Assembly: GCA_016712985.1 (NCBI GenBank)
Contig: JADJQA010000009.1
Coordinates: 1-64,000 of the forward strand
From: Sulfuritalea sp.
Lineage (GTDB): Bacteria > Pseudomonadota > Gammaproteobacteria > Burkholderiales > Rhodocyclaceae
Direction: 5' to 3'
DNA: 64,000 nt
Shown here in pieces: positions 50,543-59,352 of the stretch. A program made the translations under genes and the position numbers. The stretch's first letter is position 1, and each line of letters opens with the position of its first letter. The notes under the pieces were generated by a model. The model did not search any database, had not been told where the DNA came from, and saw only the letters and a list, made by a program, of their open reading frames with translations.

Positions 50543-50669
50543 AGCGGTCGCACTTGGCTGACTCCGGCTTACGCCGGAATGACGACGAGGGTGGCTGGGG
50601 TCAATTGATTCCCAGCCTCTGAGCGGCAAGAGGCGGCCATTCAGCACGGTCGGCTTACGCACAGGGCCT

Positions 50670-50684
50670 GCGACGTATCGTCGC
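50670..50684. promoter_or_regulatory. RegA-box-like palindrome before regB
   Basis: GCGACGTATCGTCGC extends outwards as a longer inverted repeat (GGGCCT ... AGGCCC) and ends 28 nt before the regB GTG. It could be an autoregulatory RegA site. The same DNA is the head of a decayed cytochrome-promoter copy on the other strand. Confidence 0.45.
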
Positions 50685-50712
50685 AGGCCCTTGTCGCATT
50701 TTTGCTGGACCC

Positions 50713-51999
50713 GTGACGGATAATCCGGCGATGGTAGATTCTGGTCCCGACGAAGCAAATTCCAGCCTGCGGCTCAACCAGCGTCGGGCGGTGATCCTGC
50801 GCTGGTGGCTGCTCGCGGCCATCGCAATCGCCGTCTCCTCGGCGCCGACTCTTCTGGATATCGCCCTGCCGCAATTGCCGATGCTTGCCGTGCTGGTGCT
50901 GATGACGGGATTCAATGCCCATGTCCAGGGGCGGGCGAGAGCGGGTGACGCGGTGGGCGCGACCGAACTGTTCGGCGAGCTGTGCGTCGACCTCGCGGCG
51001 CTGGCCATCCTCCTCTATCTGTCGGGCGGTGCCGCCAATCCGCTGATCTCCTTCCTGCTGGTGCCGGTCGCGGTGGCTGCGCTGTCCCTGCCAGGCAGGC
51101 TGACCGCGGCCATTGCGCTGCTGGCGGTTGGCGTGTATTCGCTTCTGATGTGGCAGTTCCTGCCGCTGTCGGTTGCCGATGCCGAGCGCGCGGCGCGCCT
51201 GCATCTGAGCGGCATGTGGCTCACCTTCGTGGTGTCCGCGACCATGATCGCCTGGTTCGTCGCGCGCATGACGGCTTCGATCCGCGAACGCGACGAGCGC
51301 CTGGCGGCCGCGCGCGAGCAGGCGTTGCGCGACGAGCGCGTGGTGGCGCTGGGCGCATTGGCGGCCGGCGCGGCCCATGAACTGGGGACGCCGCTGGCGA
51401 CCATTGCGGTATTGGTCGGCGAACTTGAAGGCGAAGCCGGTCTCGATGCCGCGGCGCGTGAAGACCTGGGGCTGGCGAAGGAGCAGGTCGAACTCTGCAA
51501 GGGCATTATCAGCAGCATGGCGGCCCGTGCCGGAACGCTGCGCCCGGAACAGCTTCAGGTGCAGGATGCGGCGACCTGGCTGCGGGGCGTTCGTGCGCGC
51601 TGGCAGGCGATGCGGCCGCGGGCCAGCAGTCGGCTGATCCTTGACGGCGATGCCGGGGCGCCGCTGATCATGGTGGAGGCCACGCTGGAGCAGGCCCTGA
51701 TCAACCTGCTCAATAATGCGGCGGACGCTGGCGATGCCGAGATTGAAATCAGACTCGCCTGGGATCAAGCGCAACTGAAGATCGTGATCCAGGACGGCGG
51801 CGCCGGCTTTCCGGTAGACGTGCTGCGCCTGGCCGGGCGCGCGCCGCTGCCGGCGCGCAACGGCGGCGCCGGCATTGGTTTGCTGCTGGCGTTTTCGGCG
51901 ATCGAACGCCTGGGCGGGCGCATCGTCCTGGAAAATCCGGCGGGCGGAGGCGGCCGGGTCGGCATCGAACTGCCGATCGCGCGCAAGGTCGAGACATAG
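50713..51999 (+). CDS. regB: redox sensor histidine kinase RegB/PrrB type
   Basis: A 428-residue kinase. Six hydrophobic segments cover about residues 28-185, with the quinone-site-like GGAANPL heptapeptide (about 106-112). The H-box is GALAAGAAHELGTPLA with phospho-acceptor His222. A conserved Cys at about 262 (VELCKGII) matches the redox-active Cys of RegB. The N-box (LINLLNNAADAG) and G-boxes (GGAGIGLLLAF) are present. GTG 50713 is used; ATG 50731 is an alternative. RegB senses the quinone redox state and phosphorylates RegA, whose gene follows 19 nt downstream. Confidence 0.9.
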   Translation: MTDNPAMVDSGPDEANSSLRLNQRRAVILRWWLLAAIAIAVSSAPTLLDIALPQLPMLAVLVLMTGFNAHVQGRARAGDAVGATELFGELCVDLAALAILLYLSGGAANPLISFLLVPVAVAALSLPGRLTAAIALLAVGVYSLLMWQFLPLSVADAERAARLHLSGMWLTFVVSATMIAWFVARMTASIRERDERLAAAREQALRDERVVALGALAAGAAHELGTPLATIAVLVGELEGEAGLDAAAREDLGLAKEQVELCKGIISSMAARAGTLRPEQLQVQDAATWLRGVRARWQAMRPRASSRLILDGDAGAPLIMVEATLEQALINLLNNAADAGDAEIEIRLAWDQAQLKIVIQDGGAGFPVDVLRLAGRAPLPARNGGAGIGLLLAFSAIERLGGRIVLENPAGGGGRVGIELPIARKVET

Positions 52000-52018
52000 C
52001 GAAGGAACCGGGAACGAC

Positions 52019-52573
52019 ATGAACGAAAGCATACTGATCATCGAGGACGACGACACCTTCAGCGCCACTCTGCTGCGCGCGCTGAAGCGGCGCGGCTACG
52101 CGGTTGTTGCGGCAAAGAATCCCGCGGCGGCGCTTGGCCTGGCGCAAACCGCGGCGCCGGACTGGGTCGTGCTTGATCTGAATCTCGAGGGCGCCTCCGG
52201 CCTGAATCTGATTCCGCTCCTGCTCGAAATCAACCCCGGCTGCCGGATCGTGGTGTTGACCGGCTATGCGAGCATCACCACGGCGGTCGACGCGATCAAG
52301 CTGGGCGCCGCGCAGTACCTGGCCAAGCCGGTGGATGTGGCGACGCTGCTACGGGCATTTGGCCACACGCTACAAGCGGCTGAAGGCACGGCCACGGCCA
52401 GCACGGCGGCGACGATTTCGCCGGTGCCGATGTCCGTGGATCGAATGGAATGGGAGCACATCCAGCGCGTCTTGCGCGAGCAGAACGGCAACATTTCATC
52501 CACCGCGCGGGCGCTCAACATGCATCGACGCACCTTGCAGCGCAAACTGCTGAAACGTCCGACCAGTCGCTAG
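52019..52573 (+). CDS. regA: response regulator RegA/PrrA type
   Basis: A 184-residue regulator. The receiver has IIEDDDTFSATLLRALKRRG, acceptor Asp in VVLDLNLEGASG and the Lys in YLAKPVD. A Pro/Ala/Thr linker leads to a Fis-type helix-turn-helix (IQRVLREQNGNISSTARALNMHRRTLQRKL), nearly identical in form to RegA/PrrA. It controls genes for respiration, nitrogen oxides and carbon metabolism according to oxygen. The start ATG is at 52019. Confidence 0.92.
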   Translation: MNESILIIEDDDTFSATLLRALKRRGYAVVAAKNPAAALGLAQTAAPDWVVLDLNLEGASGLNLIPLLLEINPGCRIVVLTGYASITTAVDAIKLGAAQYLAKPVDVATLLRAFGHTLQAAEGTATASTAATISPVPMSVDRMEWEHIQRVLREQNGNISSTARALNMHRRTLQRKLLKRPTSR

Positions 52574-52614
52574 GGAAGTGCTGCAAGCCAAGCGCTACTT
52601 ATCAGCCACGGTTC

Positions 52615-52645
52615 CGTCATTCCCGCTTTCGCGGGAACGACGGAG
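52615..52645. repeat. REP-like palindrome
   Basis: TTCCCGCTTTCGCGGGAA lies in the gap between regA and the convergent FixH-like gene. It belongs to the same family as the 21.63-21.73 kb repeats and may help end transcription. Confidence 0.6.
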
Positions 52646-52717
52646 CACGCCTTTCATTGTCCCTTCAAGAAGGCAACACCCCACTGGGCGGTGCGGCGGG
52701 GCAGGCTCGCGCCAGTC

Positions 52718-53188
52718 TCAGCGTCCCGCGTCGAAGCGAAAGGGCACCGCAATACGCTTTGCATCGCCTTCGACAATCACCGTTGCCACCCAGGCCATGC
52801 TGCCGGAAACGCAGACCGGCAGCGAGGTCTCGCCGGCATAGCGTCCGGGGCCGACGGCGGCGAGTTCGCTCCTGTTGTAGCCCATGTTCATGCTCTCGCC
52901 GGCAAAGTCCACCTCCACCTTGGTCGGCTTGACTCCGCTGACAGTCACTTCGACGCGCAAGGCTTGAAGCAGCGGTATTGGACGTGGCGTGATGGATATC
53001 TCCAGGCGCCCTCCCTGCGGCCAGGTCGCCACACAGGCGCGCTTGTGCAAGTCGCAACCGGGTTCCGCGACGCCCGCAACATCGGCCTTCGGCAGCAGCA
53101 GCGGGGAGAACTGGCGACCTAGGACCGCCAGGGCGATCAGGGCGACGATCATCGCCAGGGTCAGCCAGTGGGATCGGGCGAAGTTCAC
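52718..53188 (-). CDS. FixH-like periplasmic membrane-anchored protein
   Basis: About 156 residues from a GTG (VNFARSHWLTLAMIV). One TM segment (LTLAMIVALIALAVLG) leads to a soluble region with CDLHKRACVATWPQGG and FAGESMNMGYNRSELAAVGPGRYAGETSLP. The Met-rich MNMG and the beta fold recall FixH/copper-binding proteins used in oxidase assembly; the assignment is by look only. An in-frame TTG at 53260 is the alternative start. Confidence 0.6.
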   Translation of the reverse strand: MNFARSHWLTLAMIVALIALAVLGRQFSPLLLPKADVAGVAEPGCDLHKRACVATWPQGGRLEISITPRPIPLLQALRVEVTVSGVKPTKVEVDFAGESMNMGYNRSELAAVGPGRYAGETSLPVCVSGSMAWVATVIVEGDAKRIAVPFRFDAGR

Positions 53189-53275
53189 GGCCGGGCCTTG
53201 CGGCGGAGGGCCACTTCTTTGCTTGGCGACTTGATCGGAAACAGGTTCATGGCACGCCAATCAAGCATGGAAAGC

Positions 53276-53290
53276 CCGACGTATTGTCGC
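53276..53290. promoter_or_regulatory. RegA-box-like palindrome, one mismatch
   Basis: CCGACGTATTGTCGC differs at one arm base from the copy before the cytochrome gene. On the minus strand an ATG lies 26 nt away at 53250, but that frame gives only a short peptide. Confidence 0.35.
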
Positions 53291-53402
53291 AATGGGCAAT
53301 TGCCGCAGCGGCGATCAGCAAGCAAGGACGCATCGAAAGCTGCACCGACGAAGTAGCAACCGGAGGTGGAGCATAAGACATAGAGCCCATGACATCAATT
53401 AC

Positions 53403-53576
53403 ATGGTGCTGCTGGCTGGCGACAAGGGAATCGCCCTGCTGCCCGCGCTGGGCAAGGGCAAGGCCGGCCTGTCTTACACTGTGCTTATCAACGGCAAGCG
53501 AGAGATCGTGGCGAGCAAGCTCAATGCGATGAGCCGCGAGCAGCTCGATGCTGCCGGCCACGCCGCGATCCACTGA
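53403..53576 (+). other. possible small or decayed protein gene
   Basis: The 341-bp gap between the FixH-like and UbiA genes has one plausible stretch: MVLLAGDKGIALLPALGKG, then SYTVLINGKREIVASKLNAM and SREQLDAAGHAAIH, 57 codons. Protein-like sequence in another frame upstream (PDVLSQWAIAAAAISKQGR) hints at a longer, frame-broken gene. I recognise no family. Confidence 0.3.
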
Positions 53577-53601
53577 CGAGAAACCGAAAGAGGAACCCGA
53601 G

Positions 53602-54553
53602 ATGAGCAAGCCGCTGGAACCGACACTCGACGCGCTGCCCAATCCCTTGCTGCGTTACTTCGCGGCAACCCGGCCGGCCTTCCTTTCCGTAACCTTCGTC
53701 GGCTGCCTGCTGGGCCTGGCCACCGCGGCGTTTTCCGGGATTCCGATCGGGCCGGCGCTGGCGACCGCGACGCTGTTCTTCGCGCTGGTGGCCCATGCCG
53801 GCGCCAATGTCATCAACGACTACTACGATGCGCTTTCGGGCTGTGACGGGGCCAACACCGAGCGACAGTTTCCCTTCACCGGCGGCAGTCGCTTCATCCA
53901 GAACGGCGTCCTCTCGCTGCGCGCCACCGGCATTTTCGGCTATGCGCTGCTGGCGGCGGTGGTTCCCGCCGGGCTGTGGCTGGCAGCGGTCAGCGCCCCG
54001 GAACTGATGCTGATCGGTCTCGCCGGTCTGGTCGTCGGTTGGGCCTATTCGGCGCCGCCGCTGAAGCTGCAGAGTCGCGGCCTCGGCGAATTCGCCATTA
54101 CCGCTGGCTGGCTGCTGGTGGTCATCGGCAGCGACTTCGTGCAGCGCCACGGCTTCGCCTTCGTGCCCGTCGCCGCTGGCCTCGGCTTCGCCCTGCTGGT
54201 GGCCAACGTGCTCTACATCAACCAGTTTCCGGATGTGAAGGCGGATGCCGCCGCCGGCAAGCACACCATGGTGGTGAGACTGGGCGTTGCGCGCGCGCTG
54301 GGGCTATGCGCTGATCGCGGCGTTGGCCTATGGCTGGCCATTGTCGAGGGTGCTGCTGGGGCGCCTTCCGGCGACGACGCTGGTCGCCCTGCTGCCCGCG
54401 GCTGCCAGCATCGCCGCGGCGCGCCGGCTCTGGTCGCACGCGGGGCGACCGGCGGAACTCACCCCGGCGCTCAAGCTGACCGTCGTTGCGGCGAGCGCCC
54501 ACGGCCTGCTGTTAGCCATCTTGCTTGTCATGCCTTGGAACCGCGTGTCCTGA
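53602..54553 (+). CDS. UbiA-family prenyltransferase, MenA-like (one frame break)
   Basis: About 316 residues after repair, with many TM helices. NVINDYYDALSGCDG is the first Asp-rich prenyl-diphosphate motif and INQFPDVKADAAAGKHTMVVRLG is the second. RPAFLSVTFVGCLLG is typical near the N-terminus. At about 54290-54304 (gcgcgcgctgggg) the frame shifts by one; the continuation WGYALIAALAYGWPLSRVLLG ends at 54553. It transfers a polyprenyl chain to an aromatic ring, 1,4-dihydroxy-2-naphthoate if MenA-like; no other men genes are seen. Confidence 0.82.
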
Positions 54554-54798
54554 AGGCCGTGCAGTTTGCGACACGATGACCTGTGGATCGTGCGCTCTCG
54601 GCGCGGGGCTGTGGTCTGCGCCTGACCGGCAGCGGCGAGTCGCATGAGCGGATCGTGCAGACCGTGCGCCAGCACGAAAATCCGCAGCCGCGCGGCGAGG
54701 ACCGGCAGCGGGCGCAGGGGCTCCAAAAGGAGATGCTGGCGCCGCCCGAAGCCGGATAGCGCCGGGACTTGCAATCGAGAGGCGCGGTTGAACGATAT

Positions 54799-55203
54799 CT
54801 ACATCACTTGGGAAAGGTAGGAACCCAAGCGCATATCGGTGGCGAAGATGTGCTCGGTCAGCCAACGTTCCAGAAATTCGATTTGCTGATTTACCGTTGC
54901 CTTGTCCGCCTGAAGGATTTCCTGTTTCAGTTTCTTCGCGCTCACGATCAATTCCTGGTGCTCCGCCTTGTGTTCTTCGATGCCCGCATAACGATGCTTC
55001 AGCATCAACCTTTCCTCGTGGCTGAAGTGCCAGACCGCGCAATTGATCAGCTCATCCAATAGTGCAGCAAGGTATTCCGGGGATTCCCCTTCCATCACGG
55101 CGTGATTGAGTAGATTGAAAATATTCACCAGCTTGCGATGATCGTCATCGATCTCGTCGACGCCGACGCGCAGTATCTCGCCCCAAACCAAGTCTTTCAC
55201 CAT
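54799..55203 (-). CDS. bacteriohemerythrin
   Basis: A 134-residue protein starting MVKDLVWGEILRVGVDEID. The di-iron ligands are visible as DHRKL (His), HFSHEE (His, Glu), HKAEH (two His) and HIFATD (His, Asp). Bacteriohemerythrins bind O2 and may serve as a store or sensor in microaerobic bacteria. It lies beside regBA and nirJ, which fits oxygen-linked metabolism. Confidence 0.92.
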   Translation of the reverse strand: MVKDLVWGEILRVGVDEIDDDHRKLVNIFNLLNHAVMEGESPEYLAALLDELINCAVWHFSHEERLMLKHRYAGIEEHKAEHQELIVSAKKLKQEILQADKATVNQQIEFLERWLTEHIFATDMRLGSYLSQVM

Positions 55204-55291
55204 TCTTCTCCTGCCTGAAATGACAAACCCCGATCGGGGCCGAACAATCCGATTTGCACCGGCTTCACAAGCGACTTTCGAACCGGTGGAA

Positions 55292-55620
55292 TCAGGGTAG
55301 TCCGAACTGTACCGGAAGAACGTTGTTTGCATGGCAGGCCCATGCCTCGAAGCACTCCTGGGCGATGATGGTGCCCGGGACCTTACGCGCCATGCTCAGC
55401 ACGTCGCGGCCGGCATCGGTTTTCAGGGCGGGGTCGGCGCCGGCTTGCAGCAGCAGCTTGCCATTTTCGGCGCGCGCCGCAAACGCCGCCATGTGGCGCG
55501 GCGTGCGGCCTTCGCCATCACGTGGGTTCACCGCCGCGCCAGTGGCCAGCAGCCATGCCGACGACAGCGCGCAGGCAGGCACCAGGACGATGCCGCGAGG
55601 GATTTGGCGATGAAATTCAT
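55292..55620 (-). CDS. small ankyrin-repeat periplasmic protein (one frame break)
   Basis: About 108 residues. The start is MNFIAKSLA, which after a shift at about 55590 continues as GIVLVPACALSSAWLLATGAAV, together a signal peptide. NPRDGEGRTPRHMAAFA and ENGKLLLQAGADPALKTDAGRDVLSMAR form one to two ankyrin-like repeats. The end reads PVQFGLP. It is divergent from nirJ. The role is unknown. Confidence 0.6.
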
Positions 55621-55708
55621 GGTGCCTCCTTGACGCCGAAAACCTGCAAGTGGCAGCGCAGCAAATGGGCTTTTCCGCCGTCCGGGGACACAATAGCCCG
55701 CCCGCAAG

Positions 55709-55722
55709 TTGACGGGTATCAA
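55709..55722 (+). promoter_or_regulatory. FNR/DNR-type box before nirJ
   Basis: TTGACGGGTATCAA matches the FNR/CRP-family consensus TTGAT-N4-ATCAA at nine of ten fixed bases. It lies 34 nt before the nirJ ATG, between nirJ and the divergent ankyrin gene. It fits anaerobic or NO-dependent control of heme d1 synthesis. Confidence 0.6.
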
Positions 55723-55756
55723 GGCGCCCAAGGCCCCCATGCACTTAAATGCTGCC

Positions 55757-56900
55757 ATGTTCCGAATCTCCCAATTCATGCAGGAAATCTCCGCGCCGAC
55801 GCCGATCGGGCCGGTGCGCAAGCCACCTGGGCCGGTGGTGATCTGGAACCTGATCCGGCGCTGCAACCTGACCTGCAAGCATTGCTATTCGATCTCCGCC
55901 GACAAGGACTTCCCCGGCGAACTCACCACTGCCGAAATATTTCGCGTGATGGACGAGCTCAAGGCGTTTCGCGTTCCGGCGCTGATTCTTTCAGGTGGCG
56001 AGCCCTTGCTGCGGCCGGATATCTTCGAGATATCGACGCGTTCAAAACAACTGGGCTTTTTCACGGCCTTGTCATCCAACGGCACGCTGATCGATGCGCC
56101 GATGTGCGAACGCATCACGGCGATCGGCTTCGACTATGTCGGCGTCAGCCTTGACGGCCTCGGCGCCACGCACGACAAATTCCGCCGCAAGCAAGGGTGC
56201 CTTCGACCTGTCGCTGGAAGGCATACGCCTGTGCCGCGATGCCGGGCTGAAAGTCGGCGTGCGCTTCACGATGACAAAGGACAACTTCCAGGACTTGCCC
56301 GGCCTGCTCAAGCTGGTCGAGGACGAGGGCATCGACCGCTTCTATTTTTCGCACCTCAACTATGCGGGGCGCGGCAACACGAACAGGAGGGACGATGCGC
56401 TGCACCAGATGACGCGCAGCGCGATGGACTTGCTGTTCGATGCCTGCCGGGAATACCAGGAGCGCGGGCTGAACAAGGAATTCACCACCGGCAACAATGA
56501 TGCCGATGGCGTGTATCTGCTGACCTGGCTGCAAGCGCGCTTTCCGGAAAAGCTCGAACACATCAGGAAGAAGCTGGTGCAGTGGGGCGGCAATTCGAGC
56601 GGCGTTAACGTCGCCAACATCGACAACCTGGGCAACGTGCATCCCGACACGATGTGGTGGCACTACAACCTGGGCAATCTGCGCCAGCGGTCCTTTGGCG
56701 ACATCTGGCTGGATGTTTCCGATCCGCTGATGGCTGGCCTCAAGGCCCATCCACGCAAGGTTGGCGGCCGCTGCGGGGCCTGTGCCCATTTCGACATCTG
56801 CGGCGGCAACACGCGGGTGCGGGCCCAGCAGCTCACCGGCGATCCGTGGTCGGAAGACCCGGGCTGCTACCTCAGCGACGAGGAGATCGGCGTCGCTTGA
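55757..56900 (+). CDS. nirJ: heme d1 biosynthesis radical SAM protein NirJ (one frame break)
   Basis: About 380 residues after repair. The radical SAM site is NLIRRCNLTCKHCYS (CxxxCxxC), followed by LILSGGEPLLR. The C-terminal cluster is CGACAHFDICGGNTRVRA then DPWSEDPGCYL, which marks NirJ and its close relatives. A GGG at 56195-56197 carries one extra base; the frame then continues GAFDLSLEGIRLCRDAGLK. NirJ removes propionates in heme d1 synthesis for cytochrome cd1 nitrite reductase. No nirS is in the window. An FNR-like box sits upstream. Confidence 0.88.
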
Positions 56901-56934
56901 TGCCGATCAAGAAGTTCGAGGATTGGCCTCAACT

Positions 56935-56949
56935 GCGACACTATGTCGC
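56935..56949. promoter_or_regulatory. RegA-box-like palindrome after nirJ
   Basis: GCGACACTATGTCGC, extended to CTGCGACA-CTA-TGTCGCAG, is the best palindrome of the four. It lies 64 nt before the small membrane protein gene at 57014. Confidence 0.45.
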
Positions 56950-57013
56950 AGGGCGACGCGAATGCGAGGTCTTATGATCCCGCACACGTGAACCGAATTG
57001 AGGGAGAGCCCCG

Positions 57014-57196
57014 ATGACACACAGCGCACAGGATACGCCGGCCGACAAGAGCGAGATAGGATCCTTGCTGCTTGGCGCGGGCTTCGCACTCGCTTCCCTG
57101 ATCATACTGCCGGCCGTGGCGCAACGCATTGGCCTGGGATCGAGCCTGACGATCGCGCTGCGTGGCGCCTTGATGCGCGCCGCCAACCGCGTCTAG
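57014..57196 (+). CDS. small single-TM protein
   Basis: A 60-residue protein. A soluble head (MTHSAQDTPADKSEIG) precedes one long hydrophobic stretch (SLLLGAGFALASLIILPAVA) and a basic tail (RGALMRAANRV). GGGAGA lies upstream as a ribosome site. The family is unknown. It follows nirJ and a palindrome, so it may belong to an anaerobic regulon. Confidence 0.55.
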   Translation: MTHSAQDTPADKSEIGSLLLGAGFALASLIILPAVAQRIGLGSSLTIALRGALMRAANRV

Positions 57197-57284
57197 CCGG
57201 CGCGTTTCCTCTTGGTCCGGCCGCTGTGGCCGGTATGTGCCTGTGTGAGTCGCCTGTCCCGCCGGCTTTGAAGGGTGCCGGGAC

Positions 57285-57872
57285 ATGAATGCCATGAAAT
57301 CAAAGCGTCTGTTTCTGGGTGGCCTGGTTCTGGCCACCGTGCTGCTTGCTGCCTGCGGTGATTCCGACACCGGCGAACGCGTGCCCGCCGCACGCCCGGA
57401 GGGTGGCGATTTCGTTCTGCAAAGCGCCGCCGGTCCGCTTGACACCAAAGCCCTGCGCGGCAACGTGCTGCTGGTGTATTTCGGTTACGTCAATTGCCCC
57501 GACATCTGCCCGGTGTCGATGGCCGCGGGCGCTGCGGCGCTCAACGCCCTGAACGCGGAGGAGCGGGCGAAGACAAGAATGATCATGGTCTCGGTCGATC
57601 CGGAGCGCGATACGCCGGCCAAGCTCAAGGAATACGTCGCCTATTTCCATCCGGCGATGGTCGGCGCCGTCGGCACGGCGGCGGAAACCGCCGCGATCGC
57701 CAAATCCTACGGCGTCGGCTACGTGCGGCAAGCGACGCGTTCCGACGGTGGCTATGCCGTGGATCACAGCTCGGTTACCGACGTCATCGGTCCTGACGGG
57801 AAACTCGTCGACATGCTGCCGCTGGGCGTGACCACCGACAAAGTGGTGGCGACCGTGCGCAAACTGTTGTGA
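57285..57872 (+). CDS. SCO1/SenC/PrrC copper chaperone lipoprotein
   Basis: A 195-residue lipoprotein (lipobox LLAAC). The thioredoxin fold holds CPDICP, the copper-binding CxxxC, with the third ligand His in VDHSSVTDVIG. MVSVDPERDTPAKLKEYVAYF is family-typical. SCO proteins deliver copper or redox equivalents to oxidase CuA sites and to N2O reductase. The stop overlaps the next start (TGATG). It is the first gene of a run to 61.8 kb. Confidence 0.9.
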   Translation: MNAMKSKRLFLGGLVLATVLLAACGDSDTGERVPAARPEGGDFVLQSAAGPLDTKALRGNVLLVYFGYVNCPDICPVSMAAGAAALNALNAEERAKTRMIMVSVDPERDTPAKLKEYVAYFHPAMVGAVGTAAETAAIAKSYGVGYVRQATRSDGGYAVDHSSVTDVIGPDGKLVDMLPLGVTTDKVVATVRKLL

Positions 57873-58219
57873 TGCGCCCCGCCGATCGCGCCCTGTTGCT
57901 GCTGCTCGCGGGCGTCGCCGCATTCACCCTGTGTTTCGCCGATGCCGCGCGCCTGCGCGGCGCGGCGGGGGCCGACGAAGCCGAGCGCACGCGCCTGGTG
58001 GCGCAACTGCGCCTGACCGACCTCGCGCTGTTCACCGAGGCGCGCTACACGCGGCATCCCTCGCAGGCTGACCTGCATTCGGCCTTCCAGGATCATCCGC
58101 TGGCGTTCGAGCACTTTCCCAGCGGTTCGCTGATCGGCCCGCCACCGGGTCTGGTGCAAAGCCATTCAAAAGTCGGCGGCGACGGGACGGCGATACCCGC
58201 AGCGGAAGTTTCGAAATGA
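57872..58219 (+). CDS. conserved hypothetical, signal-anchored protein
   Basis: A 115-residue protein with an N-terminal hydrophobic segment (RALLLLLAGVAAFTLCFADA). The soluble part has LVAQLRLTDLALFTEARYTRHPSQAD and FQDHPLAFEHFPSGSLIGPPP, a patch of His and aromatic residues. It overlaps SCO and the ABC permease genes, so it is probably part of the same machinery. The function is unknown. Confidence 0.7.
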   Translation: MRPADRALLLLLAGVAAFTLCFADAARLRGAAGADEAERTRLVAQLRLTDLALFTEARYTRHPSQADLHSAFQDHPLAFEHFPSGSLIGPPPGLVQSHSKVGGDGTAIPAAEVSK

Positions 58220-59352
58220 AACTTTGGCTGGCCAAACAGCGCTACCTGATCGACTTCACGCTGGCCTCGCTGGCGCGGCGCAAGGCGCGCAACCTCGGCC
58301 TGCTGTTCGTCTACATCGTGCTGGTGTTCATGCTGGCTTCGGTCACGCTTTACACCCACGCCCTGCGCCAGGAGGCGGCACGGGTGCTGGCGGCCTCGCC
58401 CGAGGTGATCCTGCAGCGCATGGTGGCCGGCCGCCACGACCTGATTCCGCCTGGCTACCAGGAAAGGATCGGCCGCATCCGTGGCGTGCAGAAGGTCGAG
58501 GGCCGGCTCTGGGGCTATTACTACGACGCGGTGACCAAGGCCAACTACACCTTCATGGTCCCTGCGGAGAACGCGCCGGCGGCGGGAGAGATCATCGTCG
58601 GTCCGGCGCTGGAGCGCGCGCGTGGCCTGGCCAAAAACAACGGCATTTCCTTCCGTTCCTACTCGGGCAAACTGCACACCTTCATCGTCGCCGAGGTGCT
58701 GCCGCAGGCCTCGGAACTGGTCAGTGCCGACCTGGTGCTGATGAGCGAAGCAAGCTTCCGCGCCTTCTTCGACTATCCGGCCGGGCATTACACCGACATC
58801 GCACTCTCGGTCGCCAATCCGCTGGAGGTGCGCAATGTCGCCGTGAAGCTGGCCGCTGCCTTGCCCGACGCGCGGCCCATCCTGCGCGACGAAGTGCTGC
58901 GCACCTATGCCTCGATCTTCGACTGGCGCGAAGGCATCGTGCTGGCGCTGCTCTCCGCCGCGATCCTCGCCTTCGGCATCCTCGCCTGGGAAAAGGCCTC
59001 CGGCCTCTCGGCCGAGGAGAAGCGCGAGATCGGCATCCTCAAGGCGATCGGCTGGGAAACCGGCGACGTGATCAAGATGAAGTTCTGGGAAGGCCTGCTG
59101 ATTTCGCTCACGGCATTCCTGATCGGTTTCGTCGCCGCCTATGTGCATGTCTTCCATTTCTCCGCTTCGCTGTTCGAGCCGGTGCTGAAGGGCTGGGCGG
59201 TGCTCTATCCGCGCTTCCAATTGACGCCGCACATCGATGGCGTGCAGGTGGCGACGCTGTTCTTTTTTACCGTCGTGCCTTATGCCGCGGCCGTGCTGGT
59301 GCCGATCTGGAAGGCGGCGATCACCGACCCGGATTCGGTGATGCGCTCGTGA
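58216..59352 (+). CDS. FtsX/MacB-type ABC transporter permease
   Basis: A 378-residue permease. One TM at about 28-50 (NLGLLFVYIVLVFMLASVTL) precedes a large periplasmic domain. Three TMs follow near the C-terminus (VLALLSAAILAFGILAW; LLISLTAFLIGFVAAYV; VATLFFFTVVPYAAAVLV). KREIGILKAIGWETGDVI is the FtsX-family motif. It pairs with the ATPase at 59.5 kb and probably handles a lipoprotein or cofactor at the inner membrane. Confidence 0.88.
   Translation: MKLWLAKQRYLIDFTLASLARRKARNLGLLFVYIVLVFMLASVTLYTHALRQEAARVLAASPEVILQRMVAGRHDLIPPGYQERIGRIRGVQKVEGRLWGYYYDAVTKANYTFMVPAENAPAAGEIIVGPALERARGLAKNNGISFRSYSGKLHTFIVAEVLPQASELVSADLVLMSEASFRAFFDYPAGHYTDIALSVANPLEVRNVAVKLAAALPDARPILRDEVLRTYASIFDWREGIVLALLSAAILAFGILAWEKASGLSAEEKREIGILKAIGWETGDVIKMKFWEGLLISLTAFLIGFVAAYVHVFHFSASLFEPVLKGWAVLYPRFQLTPHIDGVQVATLFFFTVVPYAAAVLVPIWKAAITDPDSVMRS

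Larger units (their letters stand above)
50324..50712. other. gene-free region with poly-G tract and decayed copy of the cytochrome c 5' end
   Basis: A REP-like CACCCCGGCGAAGGCCGGGG lies at about 50444 and a G tract at 50500-50542. At 50625-50690, read on the minus strand, a palindrome is followed 26 nt on by CTGAATGGCCGCCTCTT, matching the first codons of the 48.18 kb cytochrome gene (ATGAATGGCCGCCTCTT). No intact gene is seen. Confidence 0.5.

Noticed and set aside
54554..54798. Gene between UbiA and hemerythrin
   Set aside because: Only short shadow frames are present with no motif or RBS; it reads as a plain intergenic gap.
56900..56977. 25-codon ORF overlapping the nirJ stop
   Set aside because: It overlaps the palindrome at 56935, has no RBS of its own beyond nirJ coding sequence and no recognisable motif.
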